64,000 nucleotides of DNA, from the NCBI GenBank assembly GCA_010645155.1, contig CM021323.1, positions 8,658,666 to 8,722,665 of the forward strand. The letters run 5' to 3'. Shown here in pieces: positions 10,143 through 20,985 of the stretch; position 1 is the stretch's first letter; each line of letters begins with the position of its first letter. This stretch comes from Tigriopus japonicus (Eukaryota; Arthropoda; Copepoda; Harpacticoida; Harpacticidae). Below the pieces are notes generated by a model, which was given only the letters and a program-made list of their open reading frames with translations, did no database searches and had not been told where the DNA came from. The position numbers and the translations under genes are program-made.

Positions 10143-10298
10143 CTAAGGCTCGGAGACATTTTCAGTTCTTCTGTGGAGCAGAAATTCCAGACGTTCCGAG
10201 GAGTAGGGTCAGCTGACGATCAGCCAACAGCAAACACTACGTTGTGAAACGTCTGGGATTCTGCTCCGCAGCAAAACTGAATATTTATCCGAGCCTTT
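10143..10298. mobile_element. Foldback MITE, about 156 bp
   Basis: Inverted arms of about 50 bp: AAGGCTCGG then TTCAGTT then GGAGCAGAA on the left, and the matching reverse complement ending CCGAGCCTTT. The loop is about 45 bp. The direct repeat GAGAT (10138-10142 and 10299-10303) is a possible 5-bp target duplication. Noncoding. Confidence 0.7.
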
Positions 10299-10748
10299 GA
10301 GATAACATTAACATTCGGCTGATTCTGACAAAGGTTCAATGACAAAAAAGAGTACTTCTTCTTTGTTGAGTGAGGTGTCAATCACCCAAGGTGAGACATT
10401 AATTAGTGTTTTTTAAACTGGACCTTAATTAAAATTCTCTTTATAACAGATAAATATTTCAAACACATTTGGAGCAGGTTAAGGATATTCAATAACCAAA
10501 CTTTGGCATAAAATGAGCTAAATAGTTGAGATGTGTTTCCAATAGTCATGGACTTTTGTTTCCTGCACGTTGGAAGACATCACTGATAAAGAAGCTCATG
10601 GGATCAAAGTGTCAACTTGACCCTGGCAACAAGTGGCTTAAACGTGAAGCTTCAAAAAAGTGCAACAAACTAAGAAGCACAAGAGAAAAAAATGCAGCCA
10701 ATAGGAGCCTTTGACCCAAAAATATAGAAGCAATAGCTTGACCACTAC

Positions 10749-11201
10749 TTTGTTTGTTTGTTTGTGGTGGAGTCAGTACGCAGCTTCACAGCTGTGATCT
10801 GATAGAGGCTGTCCACCATATGGGGATATTGCCGCTCCACTTGGACAAGCCAACAAGCATTAATTTTTACCTCACCCTCGGGAATGACCCCAGGTTCGCC
10901 CATTTAAGCCGTCAAGGGCCGTGACTATTGCATGTAACTTAATACCACAGGCCACTAGGACTCGGCAAGCCCGGGATCGAATCGGGGCTTGCCTAGTTTT
11001 TGCATTGAAAGACAGTTCAACGCTAAATTTTGACTCCAAAGAGTTGAATTTGTAGATTTGATTTTTGCATTGTAAGACGGTTCAAATGCTAAATTTTGAC
11101 TCCGAAGAGTTGAGTTTGGAGAGTGGCAGTCAGCCGGGATCGAACCCCAGCCTTCCGCACAGCAACCCGACGCAGTACGCACTACGCCATGCCTCACCCC
11201 C
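10749..11201 (-). mobile_element. tRNA-derived SINE family 3 with (CAAA)n tail
   Basis: On the minus strand the element starts with a tRNA-like head (GGCGTAGTGCG A-box region, GGGTTCGATCCC B box at about 11129-11140). It runs through a body and ends in a CAAACAAACAAACAAA tail (10749-10765). The body holds a second GATTCGATCCCGGG segment at about 10972-10986 and a tandem duplication of about 60 bp (10997-11050 and 11062-11117). The tail type suggests mobilisation by an RTE- or CR1-like LINE. The 80-aa minus frame at 10955-11197 is not a gene. Confidence 0.68.
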
Positions 11202-11414
11202 CAAACTTAATCCAACTTTTTACCCAACTTTATTCATATCATAACTAAATTGATCATTATTGGCATGATTCACTTAAACTGATTGCAAAATCGAATTAAC
11301 TTGAACTTCCTAGGTTGATGGTGGCAGCAACAACGGCAAACATTTGTAACTTTAATAAGACCAAGCAGCTGCTTCTTGCCCATGAGCTTCTTTTGTCTGT
11401 CACAGACAGTTTCA

Positions 11415-11690
11415 CAGCATTTTTGGCAATTTGTTGCATTTCAACCTAGTTATGACAACTTATTCCATTTCAATCTAGTTATGACAATGTTGTTGCATTT
11501 AAACACATTTTCAGCAATTTTATTGCACTTTTATCCATTTTTTAGCAATTTTTTGCTTGTCTCCATTTTTTGGCAGTTTATTGTTTTTTTATCTATTTTT
11601 GGCAATTTTGCATTTTTATCCATTTTGGCTATTTTATTGCATTTCTATCCATTTTTGGCAATTTTATTGTAATTTAATCCATTTTTGGTG
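11415..11690. repeat. Degenerate minisatellite, unit about 28-30 bp
   Basis: About nine imperfect units built on TTTTTGGCAATTTTATTGCATTT followed by CTATCCA. Units near 11580-11690 are the most alike and those near 11415-11500 the most diverged. The hydrophobic frames over it (11376-11739) are translations of this repeat. Confidence 0.7.
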
Positions 11691-11740
11691 TTTTTTATTT
11701 GCAGTATTGTGCAGTCCTATAATGGCTCATTTTTATTAAC

Positions 11741-13654
11741 ACCATTTTTGTTTCAAGATTGATCGACATTCATGTTCTTAATTCAATTTTGGAAACCGTT
11801 CAATGTCCGAAATCTCATCTTGCCCAAGTCGGATACACGGAAGATGAAAGCTAATCATGAATGAAACTTTTATCTTTCTTAATGTTGTAAGGATGATAGT
11901 TTTACTTATTACAACTGCCTGAGCCATCAATTGGCCTACCCTCCGCTCTTGTTAGTAAGCCAATTCGAATTAAGGACACAAGATTCTTGTGGTCGCAATG
12001 GTTAGGTGGTTATTGGTTCTTTTAGGGTCGTGGGGCGTGAAAATCTGCGCATGACTTTACGACTTGATTGATGAATGAATGAATGATGCATGCATGATTA
12101 AACGAGGAGAGGAATAAGTGATGACGTGCCTTCGATTACCGATTCAATTGGCGTCTGAGCACTATTTGGTACGTAATTTGCTCGTCCATTTACCCACATC
12201 ATCACCGTGGCCAATAACAACGACTATCCAACCAGTGACCGAATGTATTGGCAGCATGACAATGCATGTTGACCACCGTGGTAATGCTATTGTCTCTTCG
12301 AATGAAGCCTAAGTTTACTTCCTCATAATCATAGGGGAGTTTTTAATTGAATACAAAATGGATTGAATCACTCCACTGAACTAGGGCTCGGCAGGATTTT
12401 CCTGCGTCGATTGACCTTCGACTCGTCGTTTCGGACATACTGTACGTCTTTCTTTCTTGCGTTCTTTCCTACTTACCTTGTGGCATTGGATCCATTCAAT
12501 ATTCATGCTTGGCCGACTTAGGATTGGTCAAACCCTGGAAAAAAAGAACAGAAAAACCAAGCCAAATAGAAGCTGATGGCCCCTTCCTGGATTTATCCTC
12601 GTCGTTTTTGAAACAACGCTTCCTTCTACCGTCGGCATGACTGCGATTTCGTCTTGAATGTTTCTTGCTCCAGTTTCTTCGTGGTTTGTTGACGAGTGGT
12701 CAAACCTACCAGAAGTTCGACCTTGAAAGTAATTGTCCGATTTTTCCTTTCGTATCAAAACCTGTCTCCGAATTCGAAGCTATTGAAGCCGATTTAAGAT
12801 CGGGAGCATTCGATGATGACAGGAAGAAGGTCATTGCTATCTGTTGCTTTTTGCTCTGAGTAGGTTGAACACTCACTGACACGAAATGGAAGTGATTTAG
12901 GGCTTGAATTCCCAGGTACGAATATCGATGATGCGATTGCGAAGAAAATTGACAGCGACTGATTGGCCGCTATTTTGGGGGAACTGTCGATGGAGTAAAA
13001 CTTGAACTCGTTTTTGATCTTTAAAGAATGATGAAGTAAACTTGAAAATGGACTGAATTGGTTCTAAAAAAAGCGTGTCAGGATAATCTCCCAGGTGCAT
13101 GCCAAGCACATATATTTATTATTCCAATTGTTCGTGGTTTTGCATTGCAATTCGGTATTCGATGCAGAGTCCGTTTCAGTTTCGAGGCCGTCGTGGCGGT
13201 CTGATTTTGTGACCAAAATAAAAGGAGCGCCAGTGGCAAGAAAATTCATTTCGCAAGGCTTCAGAGGCAATAACTATTTGTGCACTTAAAAACAAGCGCA
13301 AACAAGCAAGCGGAGATTCAGAAAATGCGGAAAGGACAAACAGTTCTTTGCCGACCTTGAAGAATCCAACTGACCAAAGAGGTAATTGAAGGCACTCACT
13401 CAGTTGAGTCACATGGCGTCATGGGTATGAACATGCGTGAAGAAACGAGCTAGGAAATCAATTCTGAATTAGTTCTTAATTTTCTAATGAGTGTCCTTTT
13501 AGGGAGGGTAGAATTTCATCCTTGGCTGCAATCTACTTCCCTATCAGTCATGAAATTGATCATTTCCCCATGGACAGGTGGCTCAACAACCCTTACTCAA
13601 TAAGAGGTATGGGAAATAACAGACGGTTCATTTTTGTTTCTATATGAGGTCATT
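11741..13654. other. Intergenic DNA upstream of nothing recognised
   Basis: No gene is supported. Short frames at 12118-12312, 12528-12859 and 13064-13412 lack domains, several begin at non-ATG codons, and they conflict with each other across strands. A TAGGGCTCGGCAGG sequence at about 12384 resembles the end of the 7305-7854 element but has no partner nearby. Confidence 0.4.
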
Positions 13655-13660
13655 TTTATT
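13655..13660 (-). promoter_or_regulatory. Candidate poly(A) signal of the cysteine-repeat gene
   Basis: AATAAA on the minus strand, about 270 nt after the stop codon at 13930. It is a plausible cleavage and polyadenylation signal, chosen by sequence and position only. AT-rich DNA makes chance hits common. Confidence 0.4.
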
Positions 13661-13929
13661 CTTCTTCATTTTTAAATCCTCAAAAAATGGGGAGTTCTGG
13701 TGCATGACCAGGGCGAGTGGTGATGGTTCAATAAATAAATAGAATAATTATTGTTCAAATAAATATCATGAGGACCTGAGCAACTTTTGATGTTTGAAAC
13801 TCGGTTTGTTTTGTTTGAAAGGTGACGAGCCCAATAGTCAATATCGTCTCGACTAAAGTTCCAAACAGGGAAAAGAGATGGTTCATCCCCTGACGGGAAA
13901 AGAGCTCATCAATCTCGGAAAAGGTCAGT

Positions 13930-16253
13930 TTAGCGACCACTGTAGGAAGGCTGTTCACATTCCTCGCACAAGTAGAAGGAGGAACATTGTTGCTTGGGCA
14001 CCTGTTGGCACTCTTGCTTGGGGACTTGACGGCACTCCTGGCGGGGCTCGTTGCGGCACTTTTGGCGAGGCACTTGTTGGCATTCTTGTTTGGGCACCTT
14101 CTGGCAGGCTTGGCGGGGCACTTGCTTGCACTCTTGCTTGGGCTTCTGTTGGCAAGATTGCTTAGGCACTTGCTTGCACTCCTGTCGGGGAATTTGACGA
14201 CATTCTTGTTGAGGCACCTGGGTGCATTTCTCCTTGGGCACACTGCGGCATTCCTCCTTGGGGACTTGACGGCATTCCTGCTTGGGGGTTTGCTTGGGCA
14301 CTTGAGAGCATTGTTGCTTGGGCACATTCTTGCACTCCTGTTTGGGGATTTGCTTGGGGATCTGTTGACATTCTTGACGGGCAACTTGCTTGGGCACCTG
14401 TTGGCACTCTTGGCGGGGCACATTCTTGCACTCCTCCTTGGGGACCTGCTTGGAAACTTGGCGGGGGATTTGGGAACATTGTTGCTTCTCCACTTGCTTG
14501 GGAACCTGCTTGGAGACTTGTTGGCATTCCTCCTTGGGCACTTGTTGGCATTCCTGCTTGGGCACCTGTTGGCATTGTTGCTTGGGCACGCTCTTGCACT
14601 CTTGCTTGGGCACCTGTTTGGGGATCTGTTGGCATTGCTCCTTGGGGACGTTTCGGCATTCCTGCTTGGGGGTCTGCTTGGGGATTTGGGAGCACTTTTG
14701 CTGGGGCACTTGCTTGGGCTGTTGACGGGGGATCTTATTGCAAACTTGCTTACCAACTTGCTCGCATTCTTGCTTGGGGACCTGCTTGGCGACCTGCTTG
14801 GGGACATTTTGGCATTCCTGCTTGGGGACGGATTGGCATTCTTGTTTGGGAGTCTGCTTGGGGACCGATTTGCATTCTTGTTTGGGAGTCTGCTTGGGGA
14901 CGGACTTGCACTCTTGCTTGGGCACAGACTTGCACTTGGGCTTGGGGGGACCATAACCGTAGGTGGGCTTGGGCTTCTCGCAAACCTGCTCGTATTTGGT
15001 CTCACATTGTTGCTCGTAGCTGGTCTCGTACTTGGTCTCGCATTGTTGCTCGTAAGAGGTCTCGTACTTGGTTTGACATTGTTGCTCGTACTTAGTCTCG
15101 CATTGTTGCTCGTATTGGGTATCATATTGGGTCTCATAAACGGTCTTACATTTGTCCTCGTACTTGGTCTCACACTTGTCCTCATAGACGGTCTCGTATT
15201 CGGTCTTGTAAACGGTCTCGCATTGTTCCTCATAAGTGGTCTCGTACTTGGTCTCACACTCTTGCTCGTAGGTGGTCTGGCATTGTTCCTCGTACTTGGT
15301 CTCGTACTTGGTCTCACACTCTTGCTCATAGGTGGTCTGGCACTGTTCCTCGTATTTGGTTTGGCATTGCTCCTCGTACTTGGTTTGACATTGTTCCTCA
15401 TACTGGGTCTCATACTCGGTCTCGTATTGGGTCTCGCACTTCTCCTCGTATTTGGTCTCATATTGAGTCTCGTACTTGGTCTCGCACTGTTCCTCGTACT
15501 TGGTCTGGCATTGCTCCTCGTATTGGGTGTCATACTTGGTCTCGCATTTCTGCTCGTACTGGGTCTCGTACTTGGTCTCGCATTGCTCCTCATACGAGGT
15601 CTGGCATTGCTGCTCATAAGAGGTCTCGTACTTGGTCTCACATTGTTCCTCGTACTTGGTTTGACACTCTTGCTCGTACTCGGTCTTGCACGAGGTTCCA
15701 TAGCTGGACTCGCACTTCTCCTCGTACTTGGTCTCACATTGCTGATCGTATTCAGTTTTGCATTCTTGCTCGTACTTGGTTTCGCACTGCTCTTGGTATT
15801 CGGTTTGGCATTGCTCCTCATACTTGGTCTGACACTGTTCCTGGTACTCTACTTCACACTTTTCTTCGTATTTAGTTTGGCACTGCTCATCGTACTTGGT
15901 CTGGCATTGCTCTTCATAAGAGGTCTGACACTCCTGATCTTGTTTGCAGTTATACGAAGTGGGCTGTTGAACCTTCTTGGTGGTGCACTTGGGCTCTTGG
16001 GGAGCACCATATTGGCCCTGAGGATAAGCGTTGAGTTGGGAACATCCCACGGCCAAAAAGACCTGAAACAGAAGGGAAACACATCTTTCATGAGAATGAG
16101 AATTTGAATAAGCGATGACAACGTTGGCTAATGGTTGTTGTTGTTCATAAAACAACTCAATTTGGATTCAATGTTGCACTGCACGTAAAATTTTGGAAAT
16201 TAAAGACAAGTCCTGGTTGTGAGACTTACCAAAGCGATCGAAGCAAACCTCAT
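13930..16253 (-). CDS. Secreted two-module cysteine-repeat protein (2 exons)
   Basis: Coding exons 16253-16230 and 16062-13930 are joined across a 167-nt intron (GTAAGT donor, TTTCAG acceptor, phase 0), giving 718 aa. Exon 1 supplies MRFASIAL; with exon 2 it forms a classical signal peptide cleaved near LNA/YPQ. Module 1 (about residues 40-368) repeats C-[QE]-T-K-Y-E-E-Q. A PKPTYGYGPPKPK linker (about 370-384) follows. Module 2 (about 385-700) repeats C-x-x-V-P-K-Q-E. The tail is CSSFYLCEECEQ. Both modules keep a cysteine every 8 residues, with 4-residue inserts (TPKQ, VPKQ). Role is not known; a disulphide- or tyrosine/lysine-crosslinked extracellular structural protein (cuticle, eggshell, adhesive) is inference. 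The intron-retained frame up to 16155 adds an N terminus that I reject because it lacks a signal peptide and crosses a good acceptor. Confidence 0.88.
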
Positions 16254-16310
16254 GTTTGCCTGTTGGAAGACTTCAAACGAATTACGAATGGTTTCGGTTC
16301 ACCGATCGAA

Positions 16311-16318
16311 TTTATATA
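16311..16318 (-). promoter_or_regulatory. TATA box of the cysteine-repeat gene
   Basis: TATATAAA on the minus strand, 58 nt upstream of the ATG at 16253. A start of transcription about 30 nt downstream would give a 5' UTR of roughly 30 nt. This arrangement is common for highly expressed, stage- or tissue-specific secreted protein genes in arthropods. Confidence 0.7.
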
Positions 16319-16379
16319 TTTGGCTTCAGTCCCCACAACACATCAGTATTCGTCCGTTGGTGTCGTCGTCGTCTTCGGA

Positions 16380-18480
16380 GGCTGTTGTTGTCGTCTTGTC
16401 CATGGTATACGCATTTTAGCGTACTGCGTCCGACCAACCGTCTCTCTCCCGGCTTCTTCGGTTGGCCTCCTAACCTTCACCCTCTTGACGCAACTTATTT
16501 CTTTGGTTTTGTATGCTGTCTGCTGACGCAGGAGTGAATAAAGCCCCCCCTTGGTTTGGCCCATCCGGCGAGTGAAACATCCCAACCACCTCCTGTCCTC
16601 CCCCTTCACCTCTCTCCAACAACTTCACTAACAACGGCAATCCCGCCACAGATTCCATCCCAAGCATGGCCATCATCGACCACGACAAAGTCGAATCCAG
16701 TCAAAACAACACCAATGTCGCGGACGAACGCGAAGACGGACGCAGAATTTGCCCGTAGGGTGTGTTTCGAGCAACCCTCGCTTTTCCGCGGTCGCACAGT
16801 TTCTCGTTGTTCGCTCTTGATGCTTTGCCGATTGGCTTGGGATCCAATTTACTTGAACTGAAGCAACAAGTTCTCGTCCAATACAAGACCGCCGGCCCAC
16901 CTACAAAGGTATACTATCTGTACCTTGTTTGAGATCTGGTCCACCAACCGCTTTTTGTTGCGAATCTGCCGAGCTTGTACAATCCAGACGAGCATCCTCA
17001 TAAGGCTCTTCAGATCTCGGCTCATCCATCCTCCCATTAGGCACTCCGAATTGCACTCTTTGCCCTCCGTTTGAGTTGAGAATTACGGAGCAAAAATGAG
17101 CGGTTGATCGATTCCCATGAAGACGAGTCAAGTTGGACTCGCAATTGGTCTTCATGTGTGGCAGGATGCTTCTTGATTAAGTTCCCTCCCGAGTCATTAA
17201 CAACAACTTCGTTTAAGTTATGGAGGTATTGCTATTCCTCCGGGACTTGGTTGATTTATTCAAATTGTCACGTGAAGTGGTTCAGAATATATGTCAAGCC
17301 TGGTAAAATCAAATAAGGTCACAACTCCAGGATTGATGTCCTCGATCGTCGAGAAGTTCCAAGTTCAGTGAGCATGAAAACCGAGAGTCATTTTGACAGG
17401 CAAATTCCTTGTGCTTGCAGGCTTTGATTATGAATACTGGTCGGTTGATTTGTTTCCCGACCAGATTTTGGAAGAGTCTTACTTCCCTCAATTTTGGATT
17501 GAGCTATTGTTGTTGAGTCATTGCTTCATTCAATTAAAGTTGCCGTAATTGAAATGAATCCCTTAAGGTGTTTAATTGTCTATGAAGTTAATTGCTCTTA
17601 GTGTGTCCAGTAACGGTTACCCGGACATTGGTCATGGCAGGATTTAAAGATAATCGGGTGAGAAAAAATCCTGGCCTGAGTGCCGCTTGTTGTCTTTATC
17701 AAAAGATTTGATGAAAACATTTTCGTTCTCGAAAATATAGCGGTTTGTTTATCTCGGAAGAGACACGCCCTGGATTTGAATCCATCGTTCATGGCATCAA
17801 GTTCGGAACGAAATGAATGACGAGAGTTAAGCAGATCTTGAGATCGATAAGAAAAGAGACTAACAGACAAAAACGTGGATTGCGATTTCTGACGAGAGAC
17901 CGCAAGGATGTCGCTAATATGTGAGGGTTTTTTTTGTCTAACAGAAAAATGTCCAAATATTAAGAGTATGCGTGCGGTTGGTGTATTTTCATGAAGAAGG
18001 AGCCAATGAAATAAAAAAAAAATCGAGGAATATTTTCAGCAACGTGAATTTGATTTCAAAAGTCGGTAGTCTCAAATCTTCCACATCAAGAAAGAGCAAA
18101 GGTATGTGACAGCTAAATTTGTTATACCTTCTAACGGAATTTGGCCTTCTATCCTTGGATTTTGGATCTTTGGAAGCTGCAAATTAGTTAAAACCCAACC
18201 GCCGTGTTATAAAACCCATTAGATTGACCATTCACAATGAATTACCAACCAAAATTGCAGCCTGTTCCACAAAAAAATAAAAAACCTCTTTGTTAATAAG
18301 TAAAGGGTGGGAAGTTAGTTGGAGCAATAAAACATATTTTTTCACGTAAAGGGTATTTTTGGGTGGGAGAAAATATATATCTCAGCATCTTTTGTTGGAA
18401 TCCACATATTTTGGCCTTTTCGTGGCTATTTTTCACAAAAAGATTGCACGAAAAATTATCACTTTAGACAATATTTTGGC
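16380..18480. other. Intergenic DNA with one weak coding-like stretch
   Basis: Mostly unique sequence upstream of the cysteine-repeat gene. On the plus strand a frame at about 16576-16758 (no early ATG; includes SMAIIDHDKVESSQNN, ends in a stop) has a polar, coding-like composition but no domain and no clear splice sites. Nothing else is supported. Frames at 16343-17316 on both strands contradict each other. Confidence 0.35.
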
Positions 18481-18489
18481 AAAGTTGGT

Positions 18490-19560
18490 GTTTTGTACCC
18501 AGGGTGGTTAAAATTTCTGTTTTAAGTGTTTGCTCAAATGCCAAGACTTCTAACGGTGATTTTTGACGTTTCAGTATCACATTGAAGATATTTTATGACG
18601 GTGTGAATTTTAAAGTAGCTCAAATAACTATATCAGTTCATCTAAATCAGTTAAAACCAACATATACCTTATTCCAAAACCACATTAAAAGGTATCAAAA
18701 GGTTCCTTAGTTATGAATTGAAATGAAATTTCATCAATTTCTTTTAAGCAAATAATGAACTATCACCGCTTTAAATCTTCAAAATGCACCAAAAAAACCC
18801 TGAAATGCTCGAGTAGTGTGTTAAAGCAATTGCCAAGACATTTTATGTACTTTTTCAACGTTGCATAGGTAGATATTTTTTGTTTCTTTTTACTTGTGTC
18901 TCATATAAAAAATAAGAATGTAAAATATCTTAAAACAAACGTAAACCGCATATTTTTGGATCATTTTTTTGCCTTATTTTGGGTTAGCACAGTGGAATTG
19001 AAGTTTAGATTTTCGTAAAATTTCAAACAAAATTTGTTGCTTCAAATTTTGCTATTTTTCAAAGGAAAATTTCCGTAGTACTAGAAGATTTCAAAGTTAC
19101 TTAGATCTACGATTTCAAGGATTATTTAAGAAAGTATATATCAAAAATGACTATTTTAAGTTAGTTTTAAGTCAATTTATATATTAATCTTACAACCTAT
19201 TAAGAATCATTAGCATAAAATTGGAACATTCTATGGCATATTTTAATGTAATTTGAAACTTTAAAGTAATTGTAGTTTATTGTCTGCGTAATAGAGATTT
19301 ATGAAATTTCGGTTCATTTCATAACTAAGGAACCCTTTGATATCTATTAATATGATTTTGGGAAATATTTTGGTTTTAGCACTTTTAAGTGATTTAATGT
19401 AGTTATTTGAGTCAATGTAAATTACACACCTTAACAAAATATCTTTATAATGACACTCCGATATTGAAAAATGCCATTAGAAGTCTTGGCAATTGAGCAA
19501 ACACTTTCATAGAGCATAGATAACCACCGTGTACCATTATCAAATGCAAAATAAGTACTA
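18490..19560. mobile_element. Large diverged inverted repeat
   Basis: The left arm (about 18490-18800) and right arm (about 19240-19560) are inverted, diverged copies. Landmarks are GTGTTTGCTCAAATGCCAAGACTTCTAA, in the left arm, matched at 19470-19505, and GGTTCCTTAGTTATGAA matched at 19305-19335. The centre is about 440 bp of AT-rich DNA without an open frame. A third, single-arm relative lies at 62075-62260. It looks like an old foldback DNA transposon; outer borders and target duplication are not clear. Confidence 0.68.
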
Positions 19561-20515
19561 CTTAACCATTAAGACAGATTTATTCTGTTGGCAAATTTGG
19601 GAAAGCCCAATCTCTTAAAATGATCTTTTGCTTAGATATAGTTGGTAGTCTTTCTGTAATTTTTGGTCATGTTTTTATGTTATTTTTTGGCAACTTCGGC
19701 AAACTTGAATGAACAGGAGAGCCTAGAGCCCCTAGAAATAAGTCAATGTTTTTTGCATCTCAGATGATCTGAGGCAAGCAAAAATCAAAAGTACTTATGA
19801 AAAATGTAAAACTAACGGGGATTTTCCTTCAAGTTTCAAAAAATTCCCCAAATATTCAAAATCTGTGCAAATTGCAAACATACTTCAAGAAATGTTAAGA
19901 TATTTAATTAAACAATATTCGAAGTTCAAAGGTAATTTTTGACCAATTTAATGCACATAAAATTTTGCAATATAATAGGACTAACATGAAAAAGTTGGTG
20001 GAATTTAGACAAAATAAATGTATTGACGCGTTTAAAAGCTGAAATATTTTTTTTTCATTTCTATTTATGTTTCGGAATTTGAAACAGAGTGTGACAGCCT
20101 GTGAAACGATGCGAATATAAGGAACTCAATTTTTTGTGGGCTGGATAAACCTTCACGAGTGATTCGAGACGTCAGTTCTTGTTCAATGTCAATATTGCGG
20201 TCTTTGAAACAAATTCTACTGGAATTTTCATTGAATTGGTCGATAAGAGGCCACCTAGTAAATTGGTTAGAAGTTTCTGATTACTTGATGCCAATGCACC
20301 GCAAAATTACACGAATACCCAACGGTCAAGTGTATTCAACCGATAATTTTCTTTTAAAAATCTGATAACTCTAGCAGTCACCATCTGACTTTTCAATCTG
20401 ATGTGTTTTGCAGTAATGGACTGAAAGCCTTTTCGCCCGAAATTTTGGTTACGATGTCGGTTGTGTCTTTTAAAACCGAAAGTAGACATCCACAAAAAAA
20501 GAATAGGGGTTAGGA
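19561..20515. other. Intergenic DNA, nothing recognised
   Basis: AT-rich unique sequence. The 68-aa frame at 20159-20365 and the minus-strand frame at 20307-20624, which overlaps the next MITE, have no recognisable content. Confidence 0.4.
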
Positions 20516-20750
20516 TAGGGGTTCTCAACCTATGGGTATTTACCCAAAATTGGGTAAATTTGACTTTCTGTTGGGTAAATTTGTGTCTTGAAAAATTGGA
20601 AAAAACTTGGGGGTTTTCGACCAATATTGCACGTTTTTCTCTTCTTCACGTATTTTGACATTTTTAAATATTGGTCATTACATAGGGGGGTAAATCTGAT
20701 ATTTGCCTTGCCAAAACGGGTATCCCCCGGAAAAAGGTTGAGAACCCCTG
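20516..20750. mobile_element. hAT MITE with GGGGTTCTCAACC ends
   Basis: A 235-bp element with termini TAGGGGTTCTCAACCT and, inverted, CAGGGGTTCTCAACCT. A perfect 8-bp duplication GGTTAGGA lies at 20508-20515 and 20751-20758. Both ends fit the hAT consensus YARNG. The inside contains TTGGGTAAAT repeats and no gene. The near-identical ends and intact duplication suggest a fairly recent insertion. Confidence 0.92.
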
Positions 20751-20821
20751 GGTTAGGAGTTTTTTATGCTTTTTCATTTTTTTTTCCAATTTTTCCAATT
20801 CAGAACTTTCCCTGGATCCTA

Positions 20822-20868
20822 AACTCTGAGTTCATCCAGCAAAAGACCATGATCCACCTTATCAAAAT
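20822..20868 (-). mobile_element. Short LINE fragment
   Basis: About 47 bases (GCAAAAGACCATGATCCACC on the plus strand) match the LINE ORF around 2830-2880, the region just after the motif A DFAKAFDKVDH. It is truncated on both sides. Confidence 0.7.
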
Positions 20869-20871
20869 GAG

Positions 20872-20985
20872 AGTTTCACGCCTCGTTTAACGCCCAAACG
20901 AGGGCAGGGCTTATGGGTTCGATCCCAGGTCTCACTGTTTGGGGACACACGCCTCGAACGAAACCGAAAACCCAGAATGGACACC
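20872..20985 (+). mobile_element. Possible tRNA-like SINE head
   Basis: A B-box-like GGGTTCGATCCCA lies at about 20917-20929, downstream of a CGTTTAACGCCCAAACG hairpin region. The A box is not convincing and no cloverleaf folds by eye, so this is at best a degraded SINE head, not a tRNA gene. Confidence 0.3.

Noticed and set aside
11415..11690. CRISPR-like array
   Set aside because: Repeats are degenerate, AT-rich and contiguous without unique spacers, and the DNA is eukaryotic.
12384..12405. Second TAGGGCTCGG transposon
   Set aside because: A single end only; no CCGAGCCCTA partner within several kilobases.
13755..15821. 688-aa minus-strand Ser/Arg/Pro/Asn-rich frame
   Set aside because: Alternative frame of the same repeats. 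Its composition follows from shifting the codon register and it lacks a start context.
13987..16107. 706-aa plus-strand leucine-rich frame antisense to the repeat gene
   Set aside because: It is the mirror of the 24-bp repeats. It has no ATG-linked promoter, splice sites or domain, while the minus strand has a signal peptide, intron and TATA box.
16063..16155. N-terminal extension of the cysteine-repeat protein read through the intron
   Set aside because: It crosses a strong TTTCAG acceptor, lacks a signal peptide and competes with an exon that restores one exactly in phase.
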